From NCBI RefSeq assembly GCF_017875735.1, contig NZ_JAGGMZ010000001.1, positions 2,790,001 through 2,854,000 of the forward strand: DNA of 64,000 nucleotides, written 5' to 3'. The notes below the pieces were generated by a model, which was not told the DNA's origin, searched no databases, and saw nothing but the letters and a program-made list of their open reading frames with translations. This stretch comes from Arthrobacter sp. CAN_C5. Its GTDB lineage: Bacteria > Actinomycetota > Actinomycetes > Actinomycetales > Micrococcaceae. The stretch's first letter is position 1. The number at the start of each line of letters is the position of its first letter. This document shows, in pieces, positions 43,953 to 54,745 of this stretch. The position numbers and the translations under genes are program-made.

Positions 43953-44018
43953 ATAGGGGTAACGGTGAACGGACCTTCACAAATTCCCGGAACTGATCTT
44001 CAGCCGAGGCTGGCAGGA

Positions 44019-44837
44019 TTATCCGGGCAGTTCCCCAGCCCGTGCCAGGGTCTGCTCGGCATGACGAAGGATCGGCCCATCGATCATCCGACCCTGAAAC
44101 TGAAAGACGCCGCCGCTCTGGGCTGCCTCGGTAAGGATTGCCCGGGCATAGTCGACTTCCTCAGCCGACGGCCGATACGCCTGACGGATCACCGGCGCCT
44201 GACTCGGATGAATGCAGGCCTTCGACCCAAATCCCGAAGCCACTGCATCCTGGGACTCGGCCGCCAACCCGTCCAGATCGGCAATGTTGATATACACCGA
44301 GTCCATCGCCGCCTTGCCCGCGGCAGCCGCGGCCAACAACACCTGGGATCGGGCCTGCAGCGCCACGTGCCGATAGGAGCCGTCAGCTGTCCGGCTGGAC
44401 GACCCGCCCAACGACGCGACCAGATCCTCGGCACCCCACATCAACGCCACCACATTCGGTTCGGCCGCGATCGCCTGCGCGTTCAGCACCCCTACCGCTG
44501 TCTCGCACAGGGCGACAACCGAAAACGCACTCAATCCCCAGAGATCGGCAGCCGATTCAGCCTTGGCCAGCATCACGGTGCGATACGGCGTGTGCTTGAG
44601 CATCTCGACGTCGGGCGCGTAGTCGCCTGACGACGCAGGGTTGATCCGCACGATAGTGCGCGAAGGGTCAAGCGTGCTCACCGCCACCGCTTCCCGCGCC
44701 GCGGCCTTGCCGTCCGGAGCTACCGCATCCTCGAGGTCAAGGATCACTGCGTCCGCACGGTCAGCCGCCTTCGCGAACCGCTCCGGCCGGTCGGCGGGAC
44801 AGAACAGCAGCGACGGCCCCATGGTAAAGGTCTTCAT
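44019..44837 (-). CDS. CitE-like beta-hydroxyacyl-CoA lyase (HpcH/HpaI family)
   Basis: From the ATG at 44837 the protein has 272 residues with SLLFCPADRPERFAKA, ADAVILDLEDAVAPDGK and the acidic metal ligand region WGAEDLVASLGG. GFGSKACIHPSQ completes the CitE/MclA family. The start overlaps the maoC stop by four bases. Its operon matches the Mycobacterium tuberculosis citE-Rv2499c-fadE19-accA1-accD1-scoBA group, where the CitE-like protein has been reported as a bifunctional lyase in leucine and itaconate breakdown. By that analogy it would cleave (R)-citramalyl-CoA or HMG-CoA-type substrates; this is inference. Confidence 0.85.
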   Translation of the reverse strand: MKTFTMGPSLLFCPADRPERFAKAADRADAVILDLEDAVAPDGKAAAREAVAVSTLDPSRTIVRINPASSGDYAPDVEMLKHTPYRTVMLAKAESAADLWGLSAFSVVALCETAVGVLNAQAIAAEPNVVALMWGAEDLVASLGGSSSRTADGSYRHVALQARSQVLLAAAAAGKAAMDSVYINIADLDGLAAESQDAVASGFGSKACIHPSQAPVIRQAYRPSAEEVDYARAILTEAAQSGGVFQFQGRMIDGPILRHAEQTLARAGELPG

Positions 44838-45350
44838 GAGCTCAGGTGCCCTTCCCTGGTCCACATCAGAACGCTTCTGGTGACCAGTGCGACGACGGTG
44901 CCGTCCTGATTCCGGCCGGTGTGTTCCATCGTGACGATGCCCTGGCCGGGCCGCGACGCCGAAAGCCGCTTCTCGGTCACCACCGTGTCCGTGTACAGGG
45001 TGTCCCCGTGGAACAGCGGGTGCGGGAACCGCACATCGGTCATCCCCAGTTGCGCCACGATGGTCCCCTGGGTCAGCTGCGGGACCGACTGCCCGACGAC
45101 GGTCGCCAGTGTCAGCATCGAGTTCATCAGCCGCTGCCCAAAGGGTTGCGTCGAACTCCACGCCGCGTCGAGATGGAGGGCCTGCGTGTTCATGGTCATC
45201 GTCGTAAACAGGACGTTATCGGTCTCTGTCAGGGTGCGTCCTGGCCGATGCGAATACACCACCTCGGTGTCGAGTTCCTCAAAATAGAGCCCACGCTGCT
45301 CCACCACGGCACGCTCGGGCGCTTCCCTCTGGATGTTCGCCGCGTCAGTC

Positions 45351-45358
<8 letters not shown>
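44834..45358 (-). CDS. MaoC family dehydratase/hydratase
   Basis: A hot-dog-fold protein of 174 residues from the ATG at 45358, which overlaps the scoB stop by eight bases. Conserved [14 protein letters not shown] near residue 50 matches the hydratase motif position, and [19 protein letters not shown] is typical of single MaoC domains. It would hydrate a 2-enoyl-CoA with (R) stereochemistry. In the equivalent mycobacterial cluster the MaoC protein partners the CitE-like lyase, so an itaconyl-CoA or methylglutaconyl-CoA hydratase role is plausible. Confidence 0.85.
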
Positions 45359-46004
<646 letters not shown>

Positions 46005-46007
46005 GTC

Positions 46008-46814
46008 TCAGACCGCCTTTGCAGAAGTGGAGTCGGCAGGGTTGGATTCGGTAGGTGCCTCGGAAGCGAGTGATACGGTGCGCTTCTCGATCCGCTTTTC
46101 CGGGTTCGCGGCCAGCACCACGCGTTGGACAAAGATCCCAGGGATGTGAACCTGCGCGGGGTCGAGTTCGCCTGGTTCCACCAGTTCCTCCACCTCGGCG
46201 ATGGTGATCTTCCCGGCCTGGGCGCACAACGGGTTGAAGTTCATCGCGGTGGCGTGGAACACCAGGTTGCCGTGCCGGTCACCCTTCCAGGCATGAACAA
46301 GCGCGTAATCGGGGTTGACCGACTCCTCCAGCACATAGTCCTGGCCGCCGAAGGTGCGTACTTCCTTCGGCGCTGAAGCCTTCGTAACGTTCCCGGCGTC
46401 GTCGTAATTCTGCGGCAACCCACCCTCGCTCACCTGCGTGCCGACCCCGGCGGGAGTGTAGAACGCGGGGATCCCGGCGCCCCCCGCGCGCAACCGCTCG
46501 GCAAGGGTGCCCTGCGGGGTCAGTTCCACCTCCAGCTCACCGGAGAGGTACTGGCGGGCAAACTCCTTGTTCTCGCCCACGTAGGAGCTGATGGTGCGAC
46601 GGATCCGCCCATCGAAGAGGAGAACGCCGAGCCCCCAGTTGTCCACCCCGCAGTTGTTGCTGATGGTTTCCAGATCGGTGGTGCCCTGCTCGTGCAGGGC
46701 ACTGATCAGGGCAACCGGGATTCCGCAGAGGCCAAACCCGCCGACGGCAAGTGACGCACCATCGGGGATATCGGCTACCGCTTCGGCAGCCGTCGCAACA
46801 ACTTTGTCGATCAC
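46008..46814 (-). CDS. scoA: 3-oxoacid CoA-transferase subunit A
   Basis: The 268-residue large-subunit partner of ScoB. It has [19 protein letters not shown] (19-37) and [29 protein letters not shown] as expected for family I alpha subunits. The C-terminal 30 residues are extra. The start is GTG with AAGGAG six bases before. It is followed without a gap by scoB. Confidence 0.92.
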   Translation of the reverse strand: MIDKVVATAAEAVADIPDGASLAVGGFGLCGIPVALISALHEQGTTDLETISNNCGVDNWGLGVLLFDGRIRRTISSYVGENKEFARQYLSGELEVELTPQGTLAERLRAGGAGIPAFYTPAGVGTQVSEGGLPQNYDDAGNVTKASAPKEVRTFGGQDYVLEESVNPDYALVHAWKGDRHGNLVFHATAMNFNPLCAQAGKITIAEVEELVEPGELDPAQVHIPGIFVQRVVLAANPEKRIEKRTVSLASEAPTESNPADSTSAKAV

Positions 46815-46848
46815 TGTAACTCCTTAGGTACTGGCGTGTGGCGTGGGG

Positions 46849-48009
46849 CTAGAGACCGAGTTCCCGGGCGATCAGCATCAGCTGAACCTCGGTTGTCCCC
46901 TCGCCCACTTCGAGAATCTTCGAATCGCGGTAGTGGCGTGACACGGTGAACTCGTTGATGAATCCGTAGCCGCCGAAGATCTGGGTGGCGTCGCGGGCGT
47001 TGTCCATGGCAGCTTCACCAGCCACCAGCTTAGCGATGGATGCCTGCGTCTTGAACGGCTTGCCGGCCAGCATGCGTGACGCGGCGTCGTAGTAGGCCAA
47101 CCGGGCGGTGTGCGCCCTGGCCTGCATCCGGGCGATCTTGAACTGGATCGACTGGAACGACCCGATATTGGTGCCGAACGCCTGACGCTCCTTGGCGTAC
47201 TTGATCGATTCCTCGACACAGCCCTGCGCGGCACCGGTGGCGAGCGCGGCGATGGCAATGCGGCCCTCATCGAGGATCTGGAGGAAGTTCGCGTAGCCGC
47301 GGCCACGCATGCCCAGCAGGTTCGCCTCCGGAACGTGCACGTCGGTCAGGGTGAGCGGGTGGGTGTCGGAGGCGTTCCAGCCCACCTTGTTGTATGCCTT
47401 CTCTGCCGTGAAACCTGGTGTGTCGGACGGGACGAGGATGGTGGAGATTTCCTTCTTCACCGAACCGTCCTCGCGCGTGACGGTGTCGGTGACAGCCGTG
47501 ACGGTGACCAGCCGGGTGATGTCGGTGCCGGAGTTGGTGATGAACTCCTTGGTGCCGTTGATGACCCATTCGCCGTTCACGAGCTTCGCGGTCGTTTTGG
47601 TGCCCGAGGCGTCCGAACCAGCCTCGGACTCGGTCAGACCGAAGCCACCGAGGGCCTTGCCACTGGCCAGCATGGGCAGCCATTCACGTTTCTGCTCCTC
47701 GGTGCCGAACCGGTAAACCGGCATCGCGCCGAGGGAGACCCCTGCCTCGAGGGTGATGGCCACGGACTGATCCACCCGGGCCAGCTGTTCCAGGGCGAGG
47801 CACAGGGCGAAGTAGTCGCCTCCCATCCCGCCGAATTCCTCGGGGAAGGGCAGCCCGAACAGGCCCATGTCGGCCATCTGGTCGACGACGGCGTACGGGA
47901 AGCTGTGCTCTTCGTCGTGCTTGGCGGACACCGGCGCGACAACTTCGTCCGCGAATTCGCGGACAGTGTCCACCAGGTCCTGGTAGTCCTCGCTGAGTTC
48001 AAAATTCAT
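46849..48009 (-). CDS. Acyl-CoA dehydrogenase (isovaleryl/FadE19-type)
   Basis: A 386-residue flavoprotein with GFGLTESEAGSD (FAD/substrate contact), FGTNIGSFQSIQFKIA, ATQIFGGYGF and a C-terminal GEGTTEVQ. Short/branched-chain enzymes often place the base elsewhere than the GCDH-like Glu; the Glu within GEGT fits the common medium/short-chain position. Between scoA and the MCC-type carboxylase, oxidation of isovaleryl-CoA to 3-methylcrotonyl-CoA is the likely role. It is not closely related to the two GCDH-like enzymes of the other island. Confidence 0.88.
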   Translation of the reverse strand: MNFELSEDYQDLVDTVREFADEVVAPVSAKHDEEHSFPYAVVDQMADMGLFGLPFPEEFGGMGGDYFALCLALEQLARVDQSVAITLEAGVSLGAMPVYRFGTEEQKREWLPMLASGKALGGFGLTESEAGSDASGTKTTAKLVNGEWVINGTKEFITNSGTDITRLVTVTAVTDTVTREDGSVKKEISTILVPSDTPGFTAEKAYNKVGWNASDTHPLTLTDVHVPEANLLGMRGRGYANFLQILDEGRIAIAALATGAAQGCVEESIKYAKERQAFGTNIGSFQSIQFKIARMQARAHTARLAYYDAASRMLAGKPFKTQASIAKLVAGEAAMDNARDATQIFGGYGFINEFTVSRHYRDSKILEVGEGTTEVQLMLIARELGL

Positions 48010-48012
48010 GGC

Positions 48013-50142
48013 TTACAGTTCTTCTTTCATTTTCGGTGAGTCCGCAGGGTCGGGCAGGGTTTCCGTCACGTGGATTCGGGCGACGATCTGGTTGGCTTTG
48101 ACGAGGTCGCCGGGTTTGAGGTGGATCGAGACGGTACCGGCAACCGATGCGGTGAGCTGGTGCTCCATCTTCATGGCCTCGACGCTGAGCAGGGTCTGGC
48201 CGGCGTCGACCGTGTCGCCGTCGGCAACCGCCACCGACGTGACCGTTCCGGGCATCGTCGAGCGCACCTCGGGGTCTGCAGTGCCTTCGGCGCGGGCGAT
48301 CCGCGACAGCTGGGCTTCGAGACGCTCGGTCCTGCTGAGGCTCCGTACCGACGTGGACCAGCCGGCGTCGGCGTACCAGATCCTGCCTGCCCCACGTTCG
48401 ATCGCCGCGTTGCGACGGATTCCGTCAACTGTCACTGTCCCCTGCACGGGGTCGTAGGTCACGAAGCGAGTGTTGCCGTCCCCGATCCTGACCTCGAACC
48501 CGCTCCGGGCCGGCGTCACCAGAACCTCGCGGACGTCGTCGGGCGAGACAGCAAGGTTCAGACGTCGGGGCCGGTGGGCTCCAATCCGCCAGCCGTCGCG
48601 GCGGGCCCAGGGCGACGCGACGACGCCGTCGCGCACGCCGTACGGTCCGCCGTCGCTTTCGCTGGCACTCCCGCCAGCATCGACCGCAGCGAGAATCGAG
48701 AGTTCCTCGTCACTGATGCGGCGGAAGGCCAGTCCCGGCAGCTTCCGCTCGATCATGGTGGTGTCGAGGCGTCCGGCGCGGACGTCGTCGTCGTTGATCA
48801 GCAGCTTGAGGTACTCGATATTGGTGTTGACACCGAGCACCACCGTGTCGGCGAGCGCACGGTCCAAACGGTCCAGAGCCTCGGTGCGGTTGCGTCCCCA
48901 CGCGATGACCTTGGAGAGCATTGGGTCGTAGCTCGCGGAAACTTCGAGCCCGGTGAGCAGCGAGCTATCCACCCGGATGCCCTCGCCCCGGGGTTCGGAC
49001 AGCCCGGCCACTGTCCCGGTGGAGGGCAGGAAGTCAGCCTCGGGATCCTCGGCGTAAACCCGGGCCTCGACGGCGTGGCCGGTCAGCACCACGTCCTCCT
49101 GGGTGAGGGTGAGCTTGTCGCCGGCTGCAATACGGACCTGCCACTGGACCAGATCGATACCGGTGATCATCTCCGTGACCGGGTGCTCGACCTGGAGGCG
49201 GGTATTCATTTCCATGAAAAAGAATTCGTCCGGCGCGTCGGCCGATACCAGGAACTCAACGGTTCCCGCCCCGCTGTAGTCGACGCTGCGCGCGGCGTTG
49301 CAGGCAGCCTCACCGATGCGGATCCGGGTGGCATCGTCCAGGAGTGGTGAGGGAGCCTCCTCAATGACTTTCTGGTGCCGGCGCTGCAGGGAGCATTCCC
49401 GCTCCCCCAGGTGAATGACGTTGCCGTGGTTGTCAGCGAGTACCTGCACCTCGATGTGCCGCGGGGTGAGGATCAGGCGCTCAAGGAACAGGGTGTCATC
49501 CCCGAACGCCGAGGCAGCGACCCGCCTGGCGGTCGGCAGGGTGGCTGCCAGGTCTTCCTGACGCTCGACGACGTGCATTCCCTTGCCGCCGCCGCCCGCC
49601 GAGGGTTTGATCAGCAGCGGGAAACCAACGTCGGCGGCCGCGTCGAGCAGCTGCTGGTCGGTCAGGCCCGGCTGGGCGATGCCGGGCACCACCGGCACTC
49701 CATGGTCCATCACGTGGTTTTTGGACCGGATCTTGTCACCCATCACGTTCAGGGCGTGCACCGAGGGGCCAATGAAGGCAAGGCCAGCATCACTGAGCGC
49801 CTGGGCGAACCCCTGGTTCTCGCTGAGGAACCCATACCCGGGATGAACGGCCTGCGCGCCCGTCCGGCGGCAGGCCTCAAGGATCGCGTCGATGGAGAGG
49901 TAGCTCTGCGCCGGGGCGGCCGGGCCGATCCGGACCGCTTCGTCGGCCTCACGCACGTGGAGGGCACCGGCGTCGGCGTCGCTGTAGACCGCCACTGACC
50001 TGATGCCGAGTGCCCTGAGGGACCTGATGACCCGGCAGGCGATCTCGCCACGGTTGGCAACGAGCACTGTCGTGAACAGGGCTGTTTCGGGCACAGCCGT
50101 CCCGGGCAGGGTGGTATCAGTGGTTGGTTCAATCGGTAGCAT
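48013..50142 (-). CDS. Biotin-dependent acyl-CoA carboxylase alpha subunit (methylcrotonyl-CoA type)
   Basis: The 709-residue protein holds a biotin carboxylase domain (about 24-470) with [17 protein letters not shown], the ATP-grasp [12 protein letters not shown] and [15 protein letters not shown] linker region follows, and a C-terminal biotinyl domain has the acceptor Lys658 in VEAMKMEH. Partnered with the carboxyltransferase gene six bases upstream and the acyl-CoA dehydrogenase three bases downstream, it most likely carboxylates 3-methylcrotonyl-CoA in leucine breakdown; a propionyl/acetyl-CoA role is the alternative. Confidence 0.9.
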   Translation of the reverse strand: MLPIEPTTDTTLPGTAVPETALFTTVLVANRGEIACRVIRSLRALGIRSVAVYSDADAGALHVREADEAVRIGPAAPAQSYLSIDAILEACRRTGAQAVHPGYGFLSENQGFAQALSDAGLAFIGPSVHALNVMGDKIRSKNHVMDHGVPVVPGIAQPGLTDQQLLDAAADVGFPLLIKPSAGGGGKGMHVVERQEDLAATLPTARRVAASAFGDDTLFLERLILTPRHIEVQVLADNHGNVIHLGERECSLQRRHQKVIEEAPSPLLDDATRIRIGEAACNAARSVDYSGAGTVEFLVSADAPDEFFFMEMNTRLQVEHPVTEMITGIDLVQWQVRIAAGDKLTLTQEDVVLTGHAVEARVYAEDPEADFLPSTGTVAGLSEPRGEGIRVDSSLLTGLEVSASYDPMLSKVIAWGRNRTEALDRLDRALADTVVLGVNTNIEYLKLLINDDDVRAGRLDTTMIERKLPGLAFRRISDEELSILAAVDAGGSASESDGGPYGVRDGVVASPWARRDGWRIGAHRPRRLNLAVSPDDVREVLVTPARSGFEVRIGDGNTRFVTYDPVQGTVTVDGIRRNAAIERGAGRIWYADAGWSTSVRSLSRTERLEAQLSRIARAEGTADPEVRSTMPGTVTSVAVADGDTVDAGQTLLSVEAMKMEHQLTASVAGTVSIHLKPGDLVKANQIVARIHVTETLPDPADSPKMKEEL

Positions 50143-50148
50143 CTGCGC

Positions 50149-51753
50149 TCACATCCGGAAGAGGCCGAAGGAGGTGTCCCGGACCGGGGCGTTGGCACAG
50201 ACGTCCAACGCGAGGCCGAGCACCGTGCGGGTATCCGCGGGGTCAATAATGCCGTCGTCCCAGAGCCGGGCGGTCGAGTAGTAGGGACTGCCCTGCTCCT
50301 CGTACTGGTCGCGGATGGGGGCCTTGAAGGCCTCTTCGTCGTCGGCGCTCCACTCCTCGCCCCGCCCTTCCAGCTGGTCACGCTTGACGGTGGCCAGCAC
50401 CGAGGAGGCCTGGTTGCCGCCCATCACCGAGATCCGGCTGGAGGGCCACATCCACAGGAAACGCGGGGAGTAGGCACGGCCACACATCGAGTAGTTGCCT
50501 GCGCCGAAGGACCCGCCGACGACGACCGTCAGTTTGGGGACCCGGCAGGTGGCGACGGCGGTCACCATCTTGGCGCCGTTCTTCGCGATGCCACCGGCTT
50601 CGTAGTCGCGGCCGACCATGAAGCCCGAGAGGTTCTGCAGGAAGATCAGGGGGATGCCACGTTGGTCGCACAGCTCGATGAAGTGAGCGCCCTTGAGGGC
50701 GGATTCACTGAACAGCACTCCGTTATTGGCGACAATCCCCACCTGGTGGCCGTGTAGGGTAGCGAAGCCGGTCACCAGGGTGGCGCCGTACTCCTTCTTG
50801 AATTCATGGAACCCGCTGCCGTCCACGAGCCGGGCGATGACCTCGCGGGCATCGTAGGAGGCGTTGACATCTGTCGGGACGGCTCCGTAGACCTCGTCTG
50901 GATCGACTGCAGGTTCGATTGACCGCGTGATGTCCCAGGCAGGCTGGTTCCGGGGCAGCGTGGAGATGATGTCCCGGACAATCTCGAGCGCGTGGGCATC
51001 ATTTTCGGCGAGGTGGTCGGTGACGCCCGAGATTTTCGAGTGGACGTCTCCCCCGCCCAGCTCCTCGGCGGTGACAATTTCTCCGATTGCCGCTTTCACC
51101 AGCGGCGGTCCTCCGAGGAAGATGGTGCCCTGGTTACGGACGATGACCGTCTCGTCGCTCATCGCTGGAACGTAGGCGCCGCCCGCGGTGCAGGAGCCCA
51201 TGACGGCGGCGATCTGCGGAATCTTCCGGGCGGACATGGTGGCCTGGTTGAAGAAGATACGGCCGAAGTGTTCCCGGTCCGGAAACACCTCGTCCTGTTT
51301 CGGCAGGAACGCTCCGCCGGAGTCCACCAGGTAGACGCATGGCAGGTTGTTTTCCAGCGCGATTTCCTGGGCACGGAGGTGCTTCTTGACGGTGAGCGGG
51401 TAGTAGGTGCCGCCCTTGACCGTTGCATCGTTCGAGATCACGAGGACATGGCGGCCGTGGACCAGACCAACGCCGGCGATGACCCCGGCGCCCGGGCATT
51501 CGTCGTCGTACAGACCGTTGGCAGCCAGTGGCGCGATCTCCAGAAAGGGACTGCCGTCGTCGAGCAACTGGTCGATGCGCTCGCGCGGGAGGAGCTTGCC
51601 GCGGGCCACGTGCCGTTCACGGGAACGGGCTGGGCCTCCGAGAGCCGCCTCCGCAAGCCGGTCGCGTAATTCGTCCACCAGACCCCGTTGCGCACTGTCG
51701 TTCTCGCGAAAGCCGGGGCTGGTGGGATCTACCTGGGAAGTCAGCGTCTGCAT
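50149..51753 (-). CDS. Acyl-CoA carboxylase carboxyltransferase (beta) subunit, MCC type
   Basis: A 534-residue crotonase-superfamily carboxyltransferase with two halves: one with [19 protein letters not shown] and the [16 protein letters not shown] acyl-CoA site, the other with [21 protein letters not shown] and the biotin-side [24 protein letters not shown]-type segment. These patterns match methylcrotonyl-CoA carboxylase beta rather than propionyl-CoA carboxylase. It is the first gene of the operon. The divergent tetR gene and two palindromes lie upstream. Confidence 0.9.
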   Translation of the reverse strand: MQTLTSQVDPTSPGFRENDSAQRGLVDELRDRLAEAALGGPARSRERHVARGKLLPRERIDQLLDDGSPFLEIAPLAANGLYDDECPGAGVIAGVGLVHGRHVLVISNDATVKGGTYYPLTVKKHLRAQEIALENNLPCVYLVDSGGAFLPKQDEVFPDREHFGRIFFNQATMSARKIPQIAAVMGSCTAGGAYVPAMSDETVIVRNQGTIFLGGPPLVKAAIGEIVTAEELGGGDVHSKISGVTDHLAENDAHALEIVRDIISTLPRNQPAWDITRSIEPAVDPDEVYGAVPTDVNASYDAREVIARLVDGSGFHEFKKEYGATLVTGFATLHGHQVGIVANNGVLFSESALKGAHFIELCDQRGIPLIFLQNLSGFMVGRDYEAGGIAKNGAKMVTAVATCRVPKLTVVVGGSFGAGNYSMCGRAYSPRFLWMWPSSRISVMGGNQASSVLATVKRDQLEGRGEEWSADDEEAFKAPIRDQYEEQGSPYYSTARLWDDGIIDPADTRTVLGLALDVCANAPVRDTSFGLFRM

Positions 51754-51811
51754 CGAGGTCTTTCCCTGACCGGTTGCTCATCGGCGAGCTAACCGTCGGT
51801 TGGAAGGCTTT

Positions 51812-51833
51812 TCAGTTAGTGTGTACTAACTGA
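51812..51833. promoter_or_regulatory. Perfect TetR-type palindrome O1
   Basis: TCAGTTAGT and ACTAACTGA are exact inverted 9-bp arms around GTGT, midway between the divergent tetR and carboxylase operon. The geometry fits a TetR-family dimer site. Confidence 0.75.
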
Positions 51834-51838
51834 GTTTA

Positions 51839-51856
51839 GGTTAGTAGCTAATAACC
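51839..51856. promoter_or_regulatory. Second palindrome O2 near the tetR start
   Basis: An 18-bp palindrome pairs at eight of nine positions (GGTTAGTAG / CTAATAACC). Its centre is 25 bp from O1, and it shares the GTTAGT half-site. It ends just before a possible TTG start of tetR, so it could mediate autorepression. Confidence 0.6.
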
Positions 51857-51859
51857 GAC

Positions 51860-52522
51860 TTGTCCACCAAAATAAGATCACCGGTCTCCGCGGCCGGACG
51901 AGATGGGGCACCCATGGAAGCTTCGGCTCCAGGCCGGATCACCGGGCGCAGCCGGGCGAAAGCGTCCCGACGCGCTGCGCTGCTCGACGCCGCGGCCGAG
52001 CTCTTCGCCGAACGGGGCTACAACGGGGTGTCGATCGAGGACCTGGGTGCCGCGGCCGGTGTCAGCGGCCCCGCGGTGTATCGCCACTTCAGCGGCAAAC
52101 CGGCAGTTCTTGCCGCCCTCCTGGCAGGGGTCAGCGAAGACTTGCTCCAGGGAAGCAACGCGGTCGTCGCGGAGGCAGCCGATCCGGCGTCAGCACTCCG
52201 GGGACTCATCCGGTTTCAGGTTGACTTCGCGCTGCGCAACGCCAACGTCATCCGGGTGCAGGACCGCGACCTGAACAGCCTCTCCCCCGAGGACGAGCAC
52301 ACGGTGCGGTTCCTGCAGCGTCAATATGTGGAAGTGTGGGTGGATGTCATGGCCCAGCTCCTGCCGGACGCCGACCCCGGCCACCTTCGACGAAAGGCTC
52401 ACGCCGCCTTCGGGCTGATCAACTCCACCCCGCACACCACGAACCGCCGGAAGACCGACAACGATATCGCCGATCTGCGGTCGCTGCTGGAGAAGATGGC
52501 CTGGTCGGCGCTTAATGCCTAG
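51860..52522 (+). CDS. TetR family transcriptional regulator
   Basis: A TetR-type repressor with helix-turn-helix residues in RRAALLDAAAELFAERGYNGVSIEDLGAAAGVSGPAVYRHFSG-like order (about 37-80), followed by an all-helical ligand domain. The longest frame starts at a TTG at 51860 (220 residues); an ATG at 51914 with GATGGGG upstream gives 202 residues and is equally likely. Divergent to the carboxylase operon with two palindromes between, it probably represses that operon and itself. The ligand is likely an acyl-CoA intermediate. Confidence 0.85.
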   Translation: MSTKIRSPVSAAGRDGAPMEASAPGRITGRSRAKASRRAALLDAAAELFAERGYNGVSIEDLGAAAGVSGPAVYRHFSGKPAVLAALLAGVSEDLLQGSNAVVAEAADPASALRGLIRFQVDFALRNANVIRVQDRDLNSLSPEDEHTVRFLQRQYVEVWVDVMAQLLPDADPGHLRRKAHAAFGLINSTPHTTNRRKTDNDIADLRSLLEKMAWSALNA

Positions 52523-52572
52523 CCGATTGCCTAGTAACCTGTTTCTACCCGACACCTAACCGAAAGTTCGAT

Positions 52573-53040
52573 GTGACTTCACTACGCGCCGTTGAACCCT
52601 CCGACCTGGACGAGTTTTTCACCCATCAGCTCGATCCCAGCGCCAACCACATGGCTGCGTTCACGGCCAAGAACCCCGCAGACCGTGGGGTGTTCAATCA
52701 CCACTGGCAGAACATCCTGAACGACCCCCAGATCACCGTGCGCACCATCCTCAACGACGGCGTTGTTGTGGGAAGCATCCTTGCGTACCGCAACGACGAG
52801 ACCCCCGAGATCAGCTACTGGATCGACAAGGCCCGCTGGGGTCAGGGCATTACGACGGCAGCCGTGGGGCTATTCCTCGAGGAGTTCACTGACCGGCCTA
52901 TCCGGGCACGCGCCGTGGTGGACAACGTCAACTCCATCAGGATCCTCGAACGCTACGGCTTCGAGCACATCGGTGAGGTCCAGGGATTCGCCAATGCCCG
53001 CGGCGCCGTCGTCAAGGAACTGGTTCTCGAACTCCGCTAG
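52573..53040 (+). CDS. GNAT acetyltransferase (RimJ/RimL-like)
   Basis: A 155-residue GNAT with ISYWIDKARWGQGITTAAVGLFL, which includes the acetyl-CoA-binding loop in RWGQGI. NVNSIRILERYGFEHIGEVQGFA follows, the usual C-terminal motif of RimJ/RimL-like ribosomal or small-molecule acetylases. The start is GTG. It lies 50 bp after tetR. The substrate is unknown. Confidence 0.85.
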   Translation: MTSLRAVEPSDLDEFFTHQLDPSANHMAAFTAKNPADRGVFNHHWQNILNDPQITVRTILNDGVVVGSILAYRNDETPEISYWIDKARWGQGITTAAVGLFLEEFTDRPIRARAVVDNVNSIRILERYGFEHIGEVQGFANARGAVVKELVLELR

Positions 53041-53049
53041 CGGTAGACG

Positions 53050-53151
53050 CCGGTGAGCAACCTGGACCATCCGCAGCAACCTCGACCTCGGTGAGGGAAA
53101 GGCCGGCCACGATTGCCCAGGTTGACCCGCCCGGTCCACCTTGCTCACCGG
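53050..53151. repeat. Inverted repeat with 19-base arms in a convergent 3' region
   Basis: Arms 53050-53068 and 53133-53151 (CCGGTGAGCAA...TGGACC against its complement) match at 17 of 19 positions across a 64-bp loop. They lie between the convergent GNAT and E2 genes, a place for termination. A CCCGCCCGGTCCAC motif also occurs twice nearby, at about 53127 and 53200. Confidence 0.55.
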
Positions 53152-53212
53152 ATCAGGCGTACCCCTGCGAATTCTCGACCCGGCGGCGCCCCTGAGGGCC
53201 CCGCCCGGTCCA

Positions 53213-54745
53213 CTAGATCATCGTCAGGACCATCCCGGGATCGGACAGGATCGTGCCGATGTCGGCGAGGAAGCGTGACCCCTGCTCGCCATCCACCAGG
53301 CGATGGTCGAACGACAGGCTGAGCGTCATCACCGAGCGCAACGCAATGTCGCCCTGATATTCCCACGGCGTCCGTCGCACGGCACCCATCGCGAGGATGG
53401 CCGCCTCCCCCGGGTTGAGGATCGGTGTTCCGGCGTCGATCCCGAACACTCCCACATTGGTGATGGAGATGGTGCCACCCGAGAGGTCCGACGGACTGGT
53501 TTTCCCGGCGCGGGCCGTCTCGGTCAGCGTGGTCAGGGCCCGGGCGAGCTCCAGCAGGGACATCCGGTCGGCGTCCTTGAGGTTGGGCACCATCAGCCCG
53601 CGCGGGGTGGCTGCGGCAATCCCCAGGTTCACATAGTGATGCTGCACGATCTCGGCGCCCGCCTCGTCCCAGCGGGTATTGACCGTGGGGTTGCGGTCCA
53701 CGGCAATGCACAACGCCTTGGCCACGAGGGTCAGCGGGGTGATCTTCACGTCGGCGAAAGCCCTGCTGGCCTTCAAACGTGCCACCAGGTCCATGGTGGG
53801 GGTGACGTCGATGGTCAGGAACTCGGTGACGTGCGGTGCGGTGAACGCGCTGGCGACCATCGCAGCCGCGGTGTGCTTGCGCATTCCCTTGATCGGGGTC
53901 CTGGTTTCACGGTGCCCAAGGGTCGCGGGCGGCTGGGGCGCTGCCTCGGATCCGACGATGCCGGAGGTCGCTCCCTGGTCGCTGTCCGCCGCCGAGAGCA
54001 CATCCTCGCGGGTGATCAGGCCGTTCGGCCCGGTCCCGGTGACCGATGCCAACTCAACCCCAAGATCACGCGCAAGTTTCCGCACCGGCGGCGTGGAGCG
54101 GGGCCGCTCCGGGGCTGCTGTGCCTGCCGACTCCGGCGCGACAGCTGACGCCGGCTCCGGCGCAACAGGTGCTGCTGGCGCTGATGCCGGCTCCGGTGCT
54201 GGCTTCGGTGCTGGCATTGGTGCTGGCATTGGTTGCTCTGGGGCCGCCGGCTCCACTGCCGTCGGCTCCACTGGTGCCGACGCCGCGGATGCCGACGCCG
54301 CGGATGCCGGTGAAGCACCGGCAGACCCGCCACGGGGGCGCCGGGAAGGCCGTCCACCCTTTTCGACCGCGGCACCATAACCCACGAGGTTGGGCTCGCG
54401 TTTGGCAGGGGCACCGTCGTCGCCACCGCCCGCACCATCGGAATCCGCTGCGGCGGGGCCACCAACACCTGCTCCCCCACTATCGGAGCCACCGACCGAC
54501 TGAACATCGAACGAGATGATCGGGGCACCGACTTCCACTACGGTGCCTGGCTGCTCATGCAACCGCGCCACCACCCCTGCGTAGGGTGATGGTAGTTCCA
54601 CCACCGCCTTGGCGGTCTCCACGTCGGCAATGATCTGGTTCAGCTCGACGATGTCGCCCTCGGCGACATGCCAGCTCACAATTTCCGACTCGGTCAGTCC
54701 CTCGCCCAGGTCGGGGAGCCTGAATTCCTTAATCACAGTTGCCAC
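53213..54745 (-). CDS. bkdC: Branched-chain 2-oxoacid dehydrogenase E2 (dihydrolipoamide acyltransferase)
   Basis: E2 forms the core of the complex and transfers the acyl group from lipoate to CoA. The 510-residue protein has one lipoyl domain with Lys46 in DVETAKAVVE. A long Ala/Pro-rich linker (about 110-215), a peripheral-subunit-binding domain (PVRKLARDLGVELASVTGTG) and the catalytic domain follow, with His481 and Asp485 in FDHRLVDG. The start is GTG, overlapping the E1beta stop by one base. E3 (lpd) is not in the window. A pyruvate substrate is less likely given E1 types and context. Confidence 0.9.
   Translation of the reverse strand: MATVIKEFRLPDLGEGLTESEIVSWHVAEGDIVELNQIIADVETAKAVVELPSPYAGVVARLHEQPGTVVEVGAPIISFDVQSVGGSDSGGAGVGGPAAADSDGAGGGDDGAPAKREPNLVGYGAAVEKGGRPSRRPRGGSAGASPASAASASAASAPVEPTAVEPAAPEQPMPAPMPAPKPAPEPASAPAAPVAPEPASAVAPESAGTAAPERPRSTPPVRKLARDLGVELASVTGTGPNGLITREDVLSAADSDQGATSGIVGSEAAPQPPATLGHRETRTPIKGMRKHTAAAMVASAFTAPHVTEFLTIDVTPTMDLVARLKASRAFADVKITPLTLVAKALCIAVDRNPTVNTRWDEAGAEIVQHHYVNLGIAAATPRGLMVPNLKDADRMSLLELARALTTLTETARAGKTSPSDLSGGTISITNVGVFGIDAGTPILNPGEAAILAMGAVRRTPWEYQGDIALRSVMTLSLSFDHRLVDGEQGSRFLADIGTILSDPGMVLTMI

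Noticed and set aside
43974-43991. GGTGA-N8-TCACA upstream of the NAD(P)-binding protein gene
   Set aside because: The spacer is eight instead of six bases; probably chance.
48070-49350. 426-codon plus-strand frame opposite the biotin carboxylase gene
   Set aside because: The real gene has complete catalytic motifs on the minus strand; the antisense frame has none.
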